A stretch of DNA of 9,061 nucleotides from an uncultured Ruminococcus sp. (GTDB taxonomy: Bacteria; Bacillota; Clostridia; Oscillospirales; Acutalibacteraceae). The translations under genes were made by a program, and so were the position numbers. The DNA is taken from contig CACYDD010000103.1 in NCBI GenBank assembly GCA_902773065.1, forward strand, positions 1 through 9,061, in the 5' to 3' direction. Positions 1-5,563 of the stretch are shown here, one piece after another. The first letter of the stretch is position 1. Each line of letters begins with the position of its first letter. Under the pieces are notes generated by a model. That model saw only the letters and a program-made list of their open reading frames with translations. It was not told the origin of the DNA and ran no database searches.

Positions 1-312
1 CTGAGCGGTTATTTGTTCCACACCCTCAACCTCCGAAAGCTTATCAAGGTAGGACTTATCCATATAAAAATATCCCGGAACGCCCTGAAGCATAATATTT
101 TCAAGATCAGTTTTTGACTTTGCCGTATCGGGCACAACAATAATATCTGCCCCGAGCCTTGTTTCCAAGCTGTTCAGTCCGCTTTGCAGGCTGCTCACTG
201 CAACCGTTCCGGCGAGGAGCGTAAACGACATCAGAAATACAATGATCATCAGTGCCGCTGTTCTTCCGGGCTTTCGGATGATATTTTTAAAGGGAAGGGT
301 ATGGATGCTCAT
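1..312 (-). CDS. FtsX/MacB-like ABC transporter permease, N-terminal part (runs off the left edge)
   Basis: Only the first 104 codons are inside the window; the reading frame is open to base 1. The protein begins with a short basic cytoplasmic stretch (FKNIIRKPGRTA, residues 8-19), then one transmembrane helix at about residues 20-42, then an extracytoplasmic region opening with LGADIIVVP (53-61). This order of juxtamembrane amphipathic stretch, helix and LGADIIVVP-like start of the extracytoplasmic domain is typical of FtsX-like/MacB permeases, which couple an ATPase to a large external domain instead of forming a classical channel. The ATG lies one base after the stop of the DUF4418 gene (314-742), so translation is probably coupled; a weak A/G-rich site (AAAGGCG) lies within the end of that gene. 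The ATPase gene should lie further left. The substrate cannot be read from this fragment; a metal-related role is inferred only from the neighbour. Family assignment is fairly sure, function is not. Confidence 0.8.
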   Translation of the reverse strand, partial: MSIHTLPFKNIIRKPGRTAALMIIVFLMSFTLLAGTVAVSSLQSGLNSLETRLGADIIVVPDTAKSKTDLENIMLQGVPGYFYMDKSYLDKLSEVEGVEQITAQ

Positions 313-313
313 T

Positions 314-742
314 TTATTCGCCTTTCTTTTTCGTTTTTCTGTTTCGGAACAGCACGATCACATCTGCCGCTGCTGCAATCAGCACCAGAACCGAAACCAC
401 TGCCACAGCTGGCTTGGTCAGTGCATTGCAGGTCATCATTTCCATCATGCAGCTGCCCATCAGCGCATAAGGCACAACAGCTGCTGAAAGTGAAACAGGA
501 ATCATAGCAAGACCGAGACCCAGTTTGATATCCTGCGGCACGATCAGATGTATCACCGAGATCAGAATCATCGCCGCCGCAAAGCCGATTGTTTCCTGTT
601 TGATCCAATGGCACGCCATAAAGCTGCCGTCCTCCATCGGACCGCAGGGTGCAAAAAATGTCAATACCCCGACAAGCAGCAGCACACTCAGCAGCAGCAT
701 TACAATTCCCGTCACAAGAGAAGAAGTCCCTGATTTTTTCAT
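314..742 (-). CDS. DUF4418 family four-helix membrane protein
   Basis: The 142-residue protein has four hydrophobic helices at about residues 9-30, 50-68, 72-96 and 110-132 and a basic C-terminus (RNRKTKKKGE). Positive charges at both ends place the termini inside, so two Cys-bearing loops face outside: C33 to C44-H45-W46 after helix 1, and C98 to C105 (CMMEMMTC) between helices 3 and 4. This pattern, with the CHW and the second Cys pair before the last helix, matches what I recall of DUF4418. That family has no proven biochemical role but is often found beside FtsX-like ABC permeases in anaerobes, as here. Paired Cys, His and Met residues on the outer face suggest metal binding or thiol chemistry; this is inference. 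The ATG has a good ribosome site (AAAAGGACG, 751-759) and a consensus promoter upstream. The gene is first in its operon and the permease starts one base after its stop. Confidence 0.85.
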   Translation of the reverse strand: MKKSGTSSLVTGIVMLLLSVLLLVGVLTFFAPCGPMEDGSFMACHWIKQETIGFAAAMILISVIHLIVPQDIKLGLGLAMIPVSLSAAVVPYALMGSCMMEMMTCNALTKPAVAVVSVLVLIAAAADVIVLFRNRKTKKKGE

Positions 743-792
743 AAAATTACCGTCCTTTTCAATTCAACACATTTAACTATATAATCAATTGT

Positions 793-821
793 ATTCTATC
801 ACTGTTGAAAATATTTGTCAA
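793..821 (-). promoter_or_regulatory. Sigma-A promoter of the DUF4418/ABC permease operon
   Basis: On the minus strand there is a perfect -35 TTGACA (816-821), a 17-base spacer and a -10 TAGAAT (793-798). Transcription would start near 786, giving a leader of about 44 bases that holds the ribosome site at 751-759. An imperfect dyad (805-821, plus strand TTGAAAATATTTGTCAA) overlaps the -35 and part of the spacer, so the promoter could be under repressor control. The spacing and match are close to ideal for a housekeeping promoter. Confidence 0.8.
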
Positions 822-891
822 CGGCACAGAGCAACAAAAATCGTACCTATTCAAGTTCTTTAACCAGACTGATTATACAAAACAGGAGGAA

Positions 892-930
892 AAAAGCACT
901 GCCGCAGCGTAATGCTACAGCGGTGCTTTT
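892..930. terminator. Bidirectional intrinsic terminator hairpin
   Basis: An 11-base-pair stem (892-902 with 920-930, arms AAAAGCACTGC and GCGGTGCTTTT, one T-G wobble) closes a 17-base loop, which can form a further small AGC/GCT helix. On the plus strand the stem is followed by GTTTTTTG; on the minus strand the A-rich 886-895 reads as a T-run after the stem. It therefore looks functional in both directions. On the minus strand it would stop read-through from the acetyltransferase operon into the DUF4418 operon. No plus-strand gene is visible before it. Confidence 0.75.
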
Positions 931-1083
931 GTTTTTTGATTCGGTTTATAAAAAGCTATTATTTGATTTTAACCTTATTTCTCCGTTGTAGTTTGTTCCT
1001 TCTGGAAAGTTCTTCATAAAGGCAACTTCATTATGCCCCCTGAACCCCATCAAATCGCCTGCGGAATTTCTGTACAATCTAAC
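931..1083. other. Intergenic stretch without a convincing gene
   Basis: This part of the 389-base gap between the DUF4418 gene and the acetyltransferase gene lies between two terminators. The minus strand has one open frame here, from a stop near 1121 to a TAA at 946-948, ending with the residues FMKNFPEGTNYNGEIRLKSN and a few more. It has no ribosome site or clear start, and it lies after the terminator at 1084-1112, so it may be a gene remnant or chance. I see no RNA gene or mobile element. Confidence 0.4.
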
Positions 1084-1112
1084 AAAAAAATATACGGCGC
1101 ATCTTATGCACC
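1084..1112 (-). terminator. Intrinsic terminator of the macrodomain/acetyltransferase operon
   Basis: On the minus strand, about 19 bases after the acetyltransferase stop, GGTGCAT (1106-1112) pairs with ATGCGCC (1096-1102) around a three-base AAG loop. One pair is a wobble. It is followed by GTATA and seven T residues (1084-1090). The stem is short and five bases separate it from the T-run, so efficiency may be moderate; the stronger hairpin at 892-930 is a backup. Confidence 0.65.
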
Positions 1113-1131
1113 AAATTTATTCAGTGCTTCT

Positions 1132-1818
1132 TTAACTTGACATCATTGCTCTTAACGGGAATCTGTCCGGATCATTGCTTTCATCAATTATTTTCTGAAT
1201 TTCGCTCATCATTTCGTTATCAATCTTTCTTTTGCGGAAGTAATATTGCATATCGTCATCTGTGATCTCACGAATCACCTTGCATGGGTTTCCTGCGGCG
1301 ATCGTCCACGAGGGGATATCCTTTGTGACAACTGAGCCTGCACCAACAACTACATTGTCACCGATCGTAACTCCCGGGCAGACAACAACATTTCCGCCAA
1401 GCCACACATTATTGCCGATCATGACATCTATCCCATATTCATAGCCCGTGTTTCTGATAGCAGGATGAACCGGGTGACCTGCCGAATAGATCGCAACATT
1501 CGGTGCAAAAAGACAGTTATCACCAATTATCACCTTTCCCACATCCAGAATCGTGCAGTTGTAATTGCAGAAAAAGTTTTTTCCGATTTTAATGTGATCA
1601 CCGTAATCACAGTAAAAAGGGGGATTGATAAAACAGTTTTCTGAATCGGGAATCAGTTCCTTAATGACCTTTGCAATTCCTTCAAAATCGCTCCTGTCCA
1701 TCGTATTCAGCTTCTGGGTCAGCCGTCTTGCCCGTTTTTGTTCCTTGAACACCTCATCGTCAGACAAGTATAATTGTTCACTGTCACGCCGTTCTTTATT
1801 ACTGAGTACATCGATCAT
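1132..1818 (-). CDS. LacA/Maa/NodL-type sugar O-acetyltransferase
   Basis: The 228-residue protein is a cytoplasmic trimeric acetyl-CoA-dependent O-acetyltransferase of the maltose/galactoside acetyltransferase group. The N-terminal ~55 residues match the helical Mac cap domain (KERRDSEQLYLSDDEVFKEQKRARRLTQKLN region). Residues ~70-180 are a left-handed beta-helix with hexapeptide repeats (IKIGKN, VIIGDN, VMIGNN, VTIGDN). SAGHPVHP at 112-119 holds the likely catalytic His115, at the same position as in E. coli LacA. GAGSVVTKDIP and AAGNP near 159-177 are the usual end of the family core. The C-terminal ~45 residues, rich in charge, extend past the usual end of maltose acetyltransferases (about 185-200 residues). 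The gene follows the macrodomain gene by 11 bases, so they are one operon. The start is odd: the AAAGG ribosome site touches the ATG with no spacer, yet no better in-frame start is nearby. The acceptor sugar cannot be deduced. Confidence 0.92.
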   Translation of the reverse strand: MIDVLSNKERRDSEQLYLSDDEVFKEQKRARRLTQKLNTMDRSDFEGIAKVIKELIPDSENCFINPPFYCDYGDHIKIGKNFFCNYNCTILDVGKVIIGDNCLFAPNVAIYSAGHPVHPAIRNTGYEYGIDVMIGNNVWLGGNVVVCPGVTIGDNVVVGAGSVVTKDIPSWTIAAGNPCKVIREITDDDMQYYFRKRKIDNEMMSEIQKIIDESNDPDRFPLRAMMSS

Positions 1819-1829
1819 CCTTTCTTTTA

Positions 1830-2600
1830 TTATCGGAGAAGTCTTTCATAAATCTGCAGATCAAGGTCTTTAAATACATTGAAAATCACCTTCATGTCCG
1901 AACCTGTTTCGGAAAGAAATTCCGTAACGGTGTCAACTGCAATTTCTGCGGCGGTTTCATTCGGGAAATGGAATTCACCTGTAGAAATACAGCAAAACGC
2001 AATACTTTCGATATCATTTTCATAGGCGGTCTCCAGACAGGAACGGTAGCAGGACTGCAAAAGCTCCCTGTCTCTTTTTGTCACCGCCCCCCGGACAATC
2101 GGTCCGACAGTATGTATCACATATTCGCATGGAAGATTATAGGCAGGCGTGATTTTTGCTTTGCCTGTAGGTTCATCAAATCCTTGTCTGTCCATAATTT
2201 CAGCACATACCCTGCGCAGTTGTATGCCCGAATAGGTATGGATCGCATTGTCAATGCACCCATGACAAGGATAAAAACAGCCAAGCATCTGCGAATTCGC
2301 AGCATTGACGATCGCACCGCACCGAAGCGTTGTGATATCGCCCTGCCAGAGATAGATATTTTCACGAACCGGAGTAAGAGAAGAAAGTTCTGTAACACCT
2401 TTCCGGCGTGTTTCCTCTTGCAGATATTCATCCTGGATCTTGATAAATTCACTGTCGGCAAGCTGCGGCATACGAATATTAAACAGCGAACGTAAAATCT
2501 GTTTCTGTTCATATTCGCTTTGAGGCTGGCGAAAGTCTTTTTCACCTCTTTCTCTGAGCAGTGCATTGATCAGGTAGGTTCTTTTTTCCTGTTGGTTCAA
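1830..2600 (-). CDS. Zinc-type macrodomain protein (protein-ADP-ribose hydrolase)
   Basis: The 256-residue protein carries a macrodomain at about residues 75-256 after an ~75-residue helical N-terminal extension. Visible motifs are WQGDIT (85-90) for the adenine site, AIVNAANS (96-103), GCFYPCHGCIDNAIH (107-121) and ISTGEFHFP (205-213) for the phosphate loop. The Cys-x4-His-x-Cys pattern (C108, H113, C115) is the zinc site of the Zn-macrodomain class, whose members remove ADP-ribose from modified proteins. Several relatives act on lipoyl-carrier proteins modified by SirTM sirtuins. No sirtuin, lipoate ligase or GcvH-like gene is in this window, so the substrate here is unknown. The start is a TTG at 2598-2600. 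It is supported by GAGAAGGTG (2606-2614) five bases upstream and by the promoter above it. It is the first gene of an operon with the O-acetyltransferase. Confidence 0.93.
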   Translation of the reverse strand: MNQQEKRTYLINALLRERGEKDFRQPQSEYEQKQILRSLFNIRMPQLADSEFIKIQDEYLQEETRRKGVTELSSLTPVRENIYLWQGDITTLRCGAIVNAANSQMLGCFYPCHGCIDNAIHTYSGIQLRRVCAEIMDRQGFDEPTGKAKITPAYNLPCEYVIHTVGPIVRGAVTKRDRELLQSCYRSCLETAYENDIESIAFCCISTGEFHFPNETAAEIAVDTVTEFLSETGSDMKVIFNVFKDLDLQIYERLLR

Positions 2601-2613
2601 ATTGACACCTTCT

Positions 2614-2627
2614 CTATCACTTGATAG
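2614..2627. promoter_or_regulatory. Palindrome at the predicted transcription start (candidate operator)
   Basis: CTATCACTTGATAG is a perfect inverted repeat with six-base arms and a two-base centre. It lies directly after the -10 box of the macrodomain promoter and overlaps the 5' end of the ribosome site. This is a common place for a repressor to bind. No regulator gene is adjacent, so the binding protein is unknown. Confidence 0.45.
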
Positions 2628-2631
2628 TTAT

Positions 2632-2660
2632 ATCATAGCAGACTGCGAACAAAAAAGCAA
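2632..2660 (-). promoter_or_regulatory. Promoter of the macrodomain/acetyltransferase operon
   Basis: On the minus strand a -35 TTGCTT (2655-2660), a 17-base spacer and a -10 TATGAT (2632-2637) are present, with an extended -10 TG one base before the -10. Transcription should begin near 2625, inside the palindrome at 2614-2627, leaving a leader of about 25 bases that is just long enough for the ribosome site. Confidence 0.7.
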
Positions 2661-2942
2661 CCGGCGGCGCACCACGTGCGCAGGGAATTCGCGCAGTCGC
2701 TACCCTTCGGTCGCTCTGAATGAAGAAAGATTAGTTTATCGCCGTGCTTCGGGATGATATACCCAGAAATATTTTACACGAACGTGTCTTCGCTGTGAAT
2801 CCGCACTCAACTGCACGGAAAATGTTATTTTATTCCTGCATTTCAAATCTTATTTATATAACTCAAAACGAAGCGATGAACTTGAGTATCATAAAAAGTT
2901 AAACGCGAATTAATCCAGTATGGTCACGCACCGCAATTTGTT
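2661..2942. other. Divergent intergenic region with small dyads and a G+C-rich patch
   Basis: No gene is visible. Bases 2661-2725 are clearly richer in G+C than the surroundings and hold a perfect hairpin GCGCAC-CAC-GTGCGC (2667-2681), a second near GCGC and a repeated TCGCT (2696-2715). Further on are ACACG-AA-CGTGT (2776-2787) and ACTCAA/TTGAGT with a 15-base loop (2861-2887). From about 2815 the DNA is AT-rich. The first part could be a dispersed intergenic repeat; this cannot be tested with one window. Confidence 0.4.
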
Positions 2943-2960
2943 TCATAAGGTTGATTATGA
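2943..2960. promoter_or_regulatory. Inverted repeat upstream of the lipoprotein promoter
   Basis: TCATAA-GGTTGA-TTATGA is a perfect six-base inverted repeat centred about 42 bases upstream of the -35 box at 2993. An overlapping dyad AAGGT/ACCTT (2947-2964) gives an alternative pairing. It could be an activator or repressor site for the lipoprotein operon; no protein can be named. Confidence 0.3.
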
Positions 2961-2992
2961 CCTTCCGAATGGAGTTTTGTTATGAAAAAAAC

Positions 2993-3021
2993 TTTACATT
3001 ATGCGGTAAAAATAGTACAAT
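2993..3021 (+). promoter_or_regulatory. Promoter of the lipoprotein-phosphatase-queH operon
   Basis: A -35 TTTACA (2993-2998), a 17-base spacer and a -10 TACAAT (3016-3021) are followed by more AT-rich DNA (TATAAT at 3021-3026 lacks a well-placed -35). Transcription would start near 3028. This lies after the ATG at 2982, so it supports translation from the TTG at 3051. Confidence 0.65.
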
Positions 3022-3050
3022 ATAATAAACTTGATTTTGGAGTGATTAAC

Positions 3051-4904
3051 TTGAAATACATTAAATCGCTGATTCTGACGCTTCTGACAACTCTCACACT
3101 GCTTTCGCTGTCCTCCTGCTCCCCCTCTGAGCCGGAAAAAGTCACCTACTCAACTTCTCTGGATGTCTCCTCCTCCTTCTCCGGCTCGCGGACGTTCAGG
3201 ATCACCTACCCGAATTCGCTTCTTGCACCCGGCTCAGAAGATGCCGAAACGCTCGAACGTCTGATCCGCACCAACTGTCCCTCCGCCCTCACCTACACTT
3301 CTGACGAAGGCGGCGAAAACATCTCCTACACCTTCACGCTTGCTTTCTCCTCCTTTTCCGACTACACAGCCAAGCTCACCGACATTCTCGGTGTTGCTCC
3401 CGGCATCACCTTTTCCAACCCGAATACTCCCCTGACAAAAGGCTGGCGTATTGATGAAGGATTCCAGAGTTCCCAGCTCATGTCATGGCTCACCACAGCC
3501 GCCCACGCCGAGCAGATCGACACCTTTGACTATGACACCACTGAAACCGAAACAAACGTCACCTTCAACAACTCCACCACCTCCACCACTCCTGCTATTT
3601 CTGTCAACAACCTCACCGGCTCACCTGTCAAAAAGATAACACTCAATACTGTCAACCACTCGTCTTCCTTTGACAGAACCATTACTTTCACCTTTACCCA
3701 GTCCACCTTTGACTCTCTCGGCGACAAGCTTACCGACTACTTCAAATCCATCACCGACACTTCTGCCGTCTCCGAATGGCTTATTGACAAAAACGACTAC
3801 AACTATATCGTTACCTTTGAAAATATCACTCTTAAACAGCTCGAAGGCTACACCAACCGACTTTTCTCTTCTGTTTACGGTGATATCACCTATCTCGACA
3901 AAACCGTTGGCTCAACTGCTCTCGCCTACCAGAATTCCTACACTGAAACGCTTGATTTCTCCAATTATATCGGTGAAAACAGCTCTGATGTTCCTGTTGA
4001 ATACACCTATTCCATTGCTTCAGGCTCTATGTTGGACTCCTGCCTTGTTTATTCCGATTTTGAGTGGAACAAAGCCTCTTCTCTTTTAAAAACCGACACC
4101 CCCGGCGAACAGATCGGCATCAAAAACCAATCCCCTTCTCTTACACTCCGCATCAATGACGGTAAGCAATACGTACCTGAGTCAATCGATATTACACTGA
4201 CACCTCTTGACGGAGAAAATATCACAAAAACCTACTCTTTTGTTTACGATATCGCTGAAGATGGCTACGAGGCCTGTGATTATACAGCCTCTTACTTTGA
4301 AGCACACAGTATTGAACCAATTAAAGACGTCATTGACGGCACTTCCGTATGCACTATCACATTTACAGGTGCTGTTTCCGACGTCAACACCAAAACAGCC
4401 AATATTTTTGGTGTTGACAATCTGATTACATACTCTTCGCAAGTTCCTTTCCTGACGCTCCGCACAAACAAACATTTCGAGGATCACATCAACTTATCCT
4501 CGCTCCTTGTCGGACAGAATGAGGATACTCCTGTAAGCTATACACTGATTCCCCGGGAAAATGAACTGGCTCATTCATTGATACTTTCAAAACCTGACTC
4601 TGATGTAAGCACTTCTGCCGAGCAGAACAAAGACGGAAATTATTCCATTAAGCTTGCCGGCTGTCAGGCTGACATCAAAGCTGATATATCACTTCCGGAT
4701 ATTTATGATATCATTATATTCTGTGCCATTTCCCTTGTCATGCTGCTGATCACAATGGGACTGATCCTTCTTCTTCGCAGCCGCAAGCCTATTCCGGCTC
4801 TTCCCCATGGAACTCAGCAGAAGCCTGCAATACCAAAACCTCAAAAGCAGCAGAAACTTCCACCCAAAACTAAAAACGCTAAAAGGAACGGTAATAAAAA
4901 ATGA
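3051..4904 (+). CDS. Large lipoprotein with three repeated modules and a C-terminal membrane anchor, family unknown
   Basis: I do not recognise the family. The 617-residue product starts at TTG 3051, with GGAGTG at 3039-3044 and the promoter just upstream. The frame could open at ATG 2982 (GGAG at 2971-2974), adding 23 residues before the signal peptide, but that start precedes the predicted transcript. The signal peptide (KYIK then a Leu/Thr-rich core) ends in lipobox SLSSC, so Cys23 should be lipidated. The external part, about 24-547, is Ser/Thr-rich and predicted beta-rich. It appears to hold three divergent copies of one module, near residues 30-160, 193-322 and 375-507. Each has a beta strand with aromatic/Thr pattern, a helix-like segment, a Y/C-T-I/V-TF strand, a helix ending LFG/ILG-like, an ITY/ITF strand, and in copies 2 and 3 a PVxYT strand. 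A membrane helix at 550-576 leads to an inside tail rich in Lys, Pro and Gln. Early codons are richer in C than late ones. The stop overlaps the phosphatase ATG by four bases. A cell-envelope role is likely. Confidence 0.85.
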   Translation: MKYIKSLILTLLTTLTLLSLSSCSPSEPEKVTYSTSLDVSSSFSGSRTFRITYPNSLLAPGSEDAETLERLIRTNCPSALTYTSDEGGENISYTFTLAFSSFSDYTAKLTDILGVAPGITFSNPNTPLTKGWRIDEGFQSSQLMSWLTTAAHAEQIDTFDYDTTETETNVTFNNSTTSTTPAISVNNLTGSPVKKITLNTVNHSSSFDRTITFTFTQSTFDSLGDKLTDYFKSITDTSAVSEWLIDKNDYNYIVTFENITLKQLEGYTNRLFSSVYGDITYLDKTVGSTALAYQNSYTETLDFSNYIGENSSDVPVEYTYSIASGSMLDSCLVYSDFEWNKASSLLKTDTPGEQIGIKNQSPSLTLRINDGKQYVPESIDITLTPLDGENITKTYSFVYDIAEDGYEACDYTASYFEAHSIEPIKDVIDGTSVCTITFTGAVSDVNTKTANIFGVDNLITYSSQVPFLTLRTNKHFEDHINLSSLLVGQNEDTPVSYTLIPRENELAHSLILSKPDSDVSTSAEQNKDGNYSIKLAGCQADIKADISLPDIYDIIIFCAISLVMLLITMGLILLLRSRKPIPALPHGTQQKPAIPKPQKQQKLPPKTKNAKRNGNKK

Positions 4905-5554
4905 AAACAAAACTATGTATATTTGATCTTGACGGCACACTGATCAATTCACTTTACGATCTTGCTGATGCAATGAATTATGCTTTAAAAAAGAACCGGC
5001 TCCCTACTCATGACCGTGAAAAATACCGTTTTATGGTCGGAAACGGTATCTCTGTCCTTGCAGACCGTGCCATGGTCGTTCCCGAAGGAACAGATTCACA
5101 GTTAAAACAGCAAATTCTTGCTGACTTTAATTCTTATTATAACGCTCATAATACAGATCTTACTGTGTCCTATGAAGGAATTCCCGAACTTCTGACACAG
5201 CTTGATGGACTCGGAATACAGTATGCTGTTCTTTCCAACAAACCCGATGAATTTGCCCCGAGAATTGTCAAAGCACTGTTCCCACAGCACCAATTTGCTG
5301 CTGTATGGGGAAAACGTGACTATTTTCCAAGAAAACCTGATCCAACCTCAGTTCTTGCACTGATTCAAGCCTTAGGATTTGATTCTGAGGAATGTCTGTA
5401 TATTGGTGACAGTGATGTTGATATTAAAACTGCCAGAAATGCTGGTCTGAGAAACGTGGGAGTCAGCTGGGGTTTCCGTCCTGTTTCGGAGCTACAAGCC
5501 GCAGGGGCGGATTTTATTGCTAACAAACCTGATCAGATCATCAGTCATCTTTGA
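4901..5554 (+). CDS. HAD-superfamily phosphatase, phosphoglycolate phosphatase-like (Gph/PGPase type)
   Basis: The 217-residue soluble protein has all four HAD motifs. Motif I is FDLDGTL with nucleophile Asp9 and acid Asp11. Motif II is VLSNK with Ser112. Motif III is Lys145 in RKPDP. Motif IV is IGDSDVD with Asp170 and Asp174. A helical cap of type C1 lies at about residues 15-85. This is the layout of phosphoglycolate phosphatases, pyrophosphatase PpaX and beta-phosphoglucomutase relatives; the Ser/Asn/Lys motif and GDSxxD are closest to the Gph group. The real substrate of such enzymes is hard to predict. The ATG sits in the ATGA overlap with the lipoprotein stop, so the two are translationally coupled. 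queH follows after nine bases. No step of queuosine synthesis is known to need this phosphatase, so the link is genetic only. Confidence 0.9.
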   Translation: MKTKLCIFDLDGTLINSLYDLADAMNYALKKNRLPTHDREKYRFMVGNGISVLADRAMVVPEGTDSQLKQQILADFNSYYNAHNTDLTVSYEGIPELLTQLDGLGIQYAVLSNKPDEFAPRIVKALFPQHQFAAVWGKRDYFPRKPDPTSVLALIQALGFDSEECLYIGDSDVDIKTARNAGLRNVGVSWGFRPVSELQAAGADFIANKPDQIISHL

Positions 5555-5563
5555 GGTAGCACT

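Noticed and set aside
1968..2495. Open plus-strand frame of 175 codons opposite the macrodomain gene
   Set aside because: It is antisense to clear macrodomain motifs, has no ribosome site and no recognisable domain; it is a shadow.
2920..2985. 22-codon open frame MVTHRNLFHKVDYDLPNGVLL overlapping the ATG at 2982
   Set aside because: It has no ribosome site, lies before the predicted lipoprotein promoter, and its overlap with ATG 2982 is not needed if the TTG at 3051 is used.
2982..3050. N-terminal extension of the lipoprotein from ATG 2982
   Set aside because: GGAG precedes it, but the extension is not signal-peptide-like and contains the promoter -35 and -10 boxes; the TTG at 3051 gives a normal lipoprotein signal peptide.
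3451..4089. Pro/Ser/Thr/Leu-rich plus-strand frames within the lipoprotein gene
   Set aside because: Their low complexity results from the Ser/Thr-rich codons of the real frame read out of phase.
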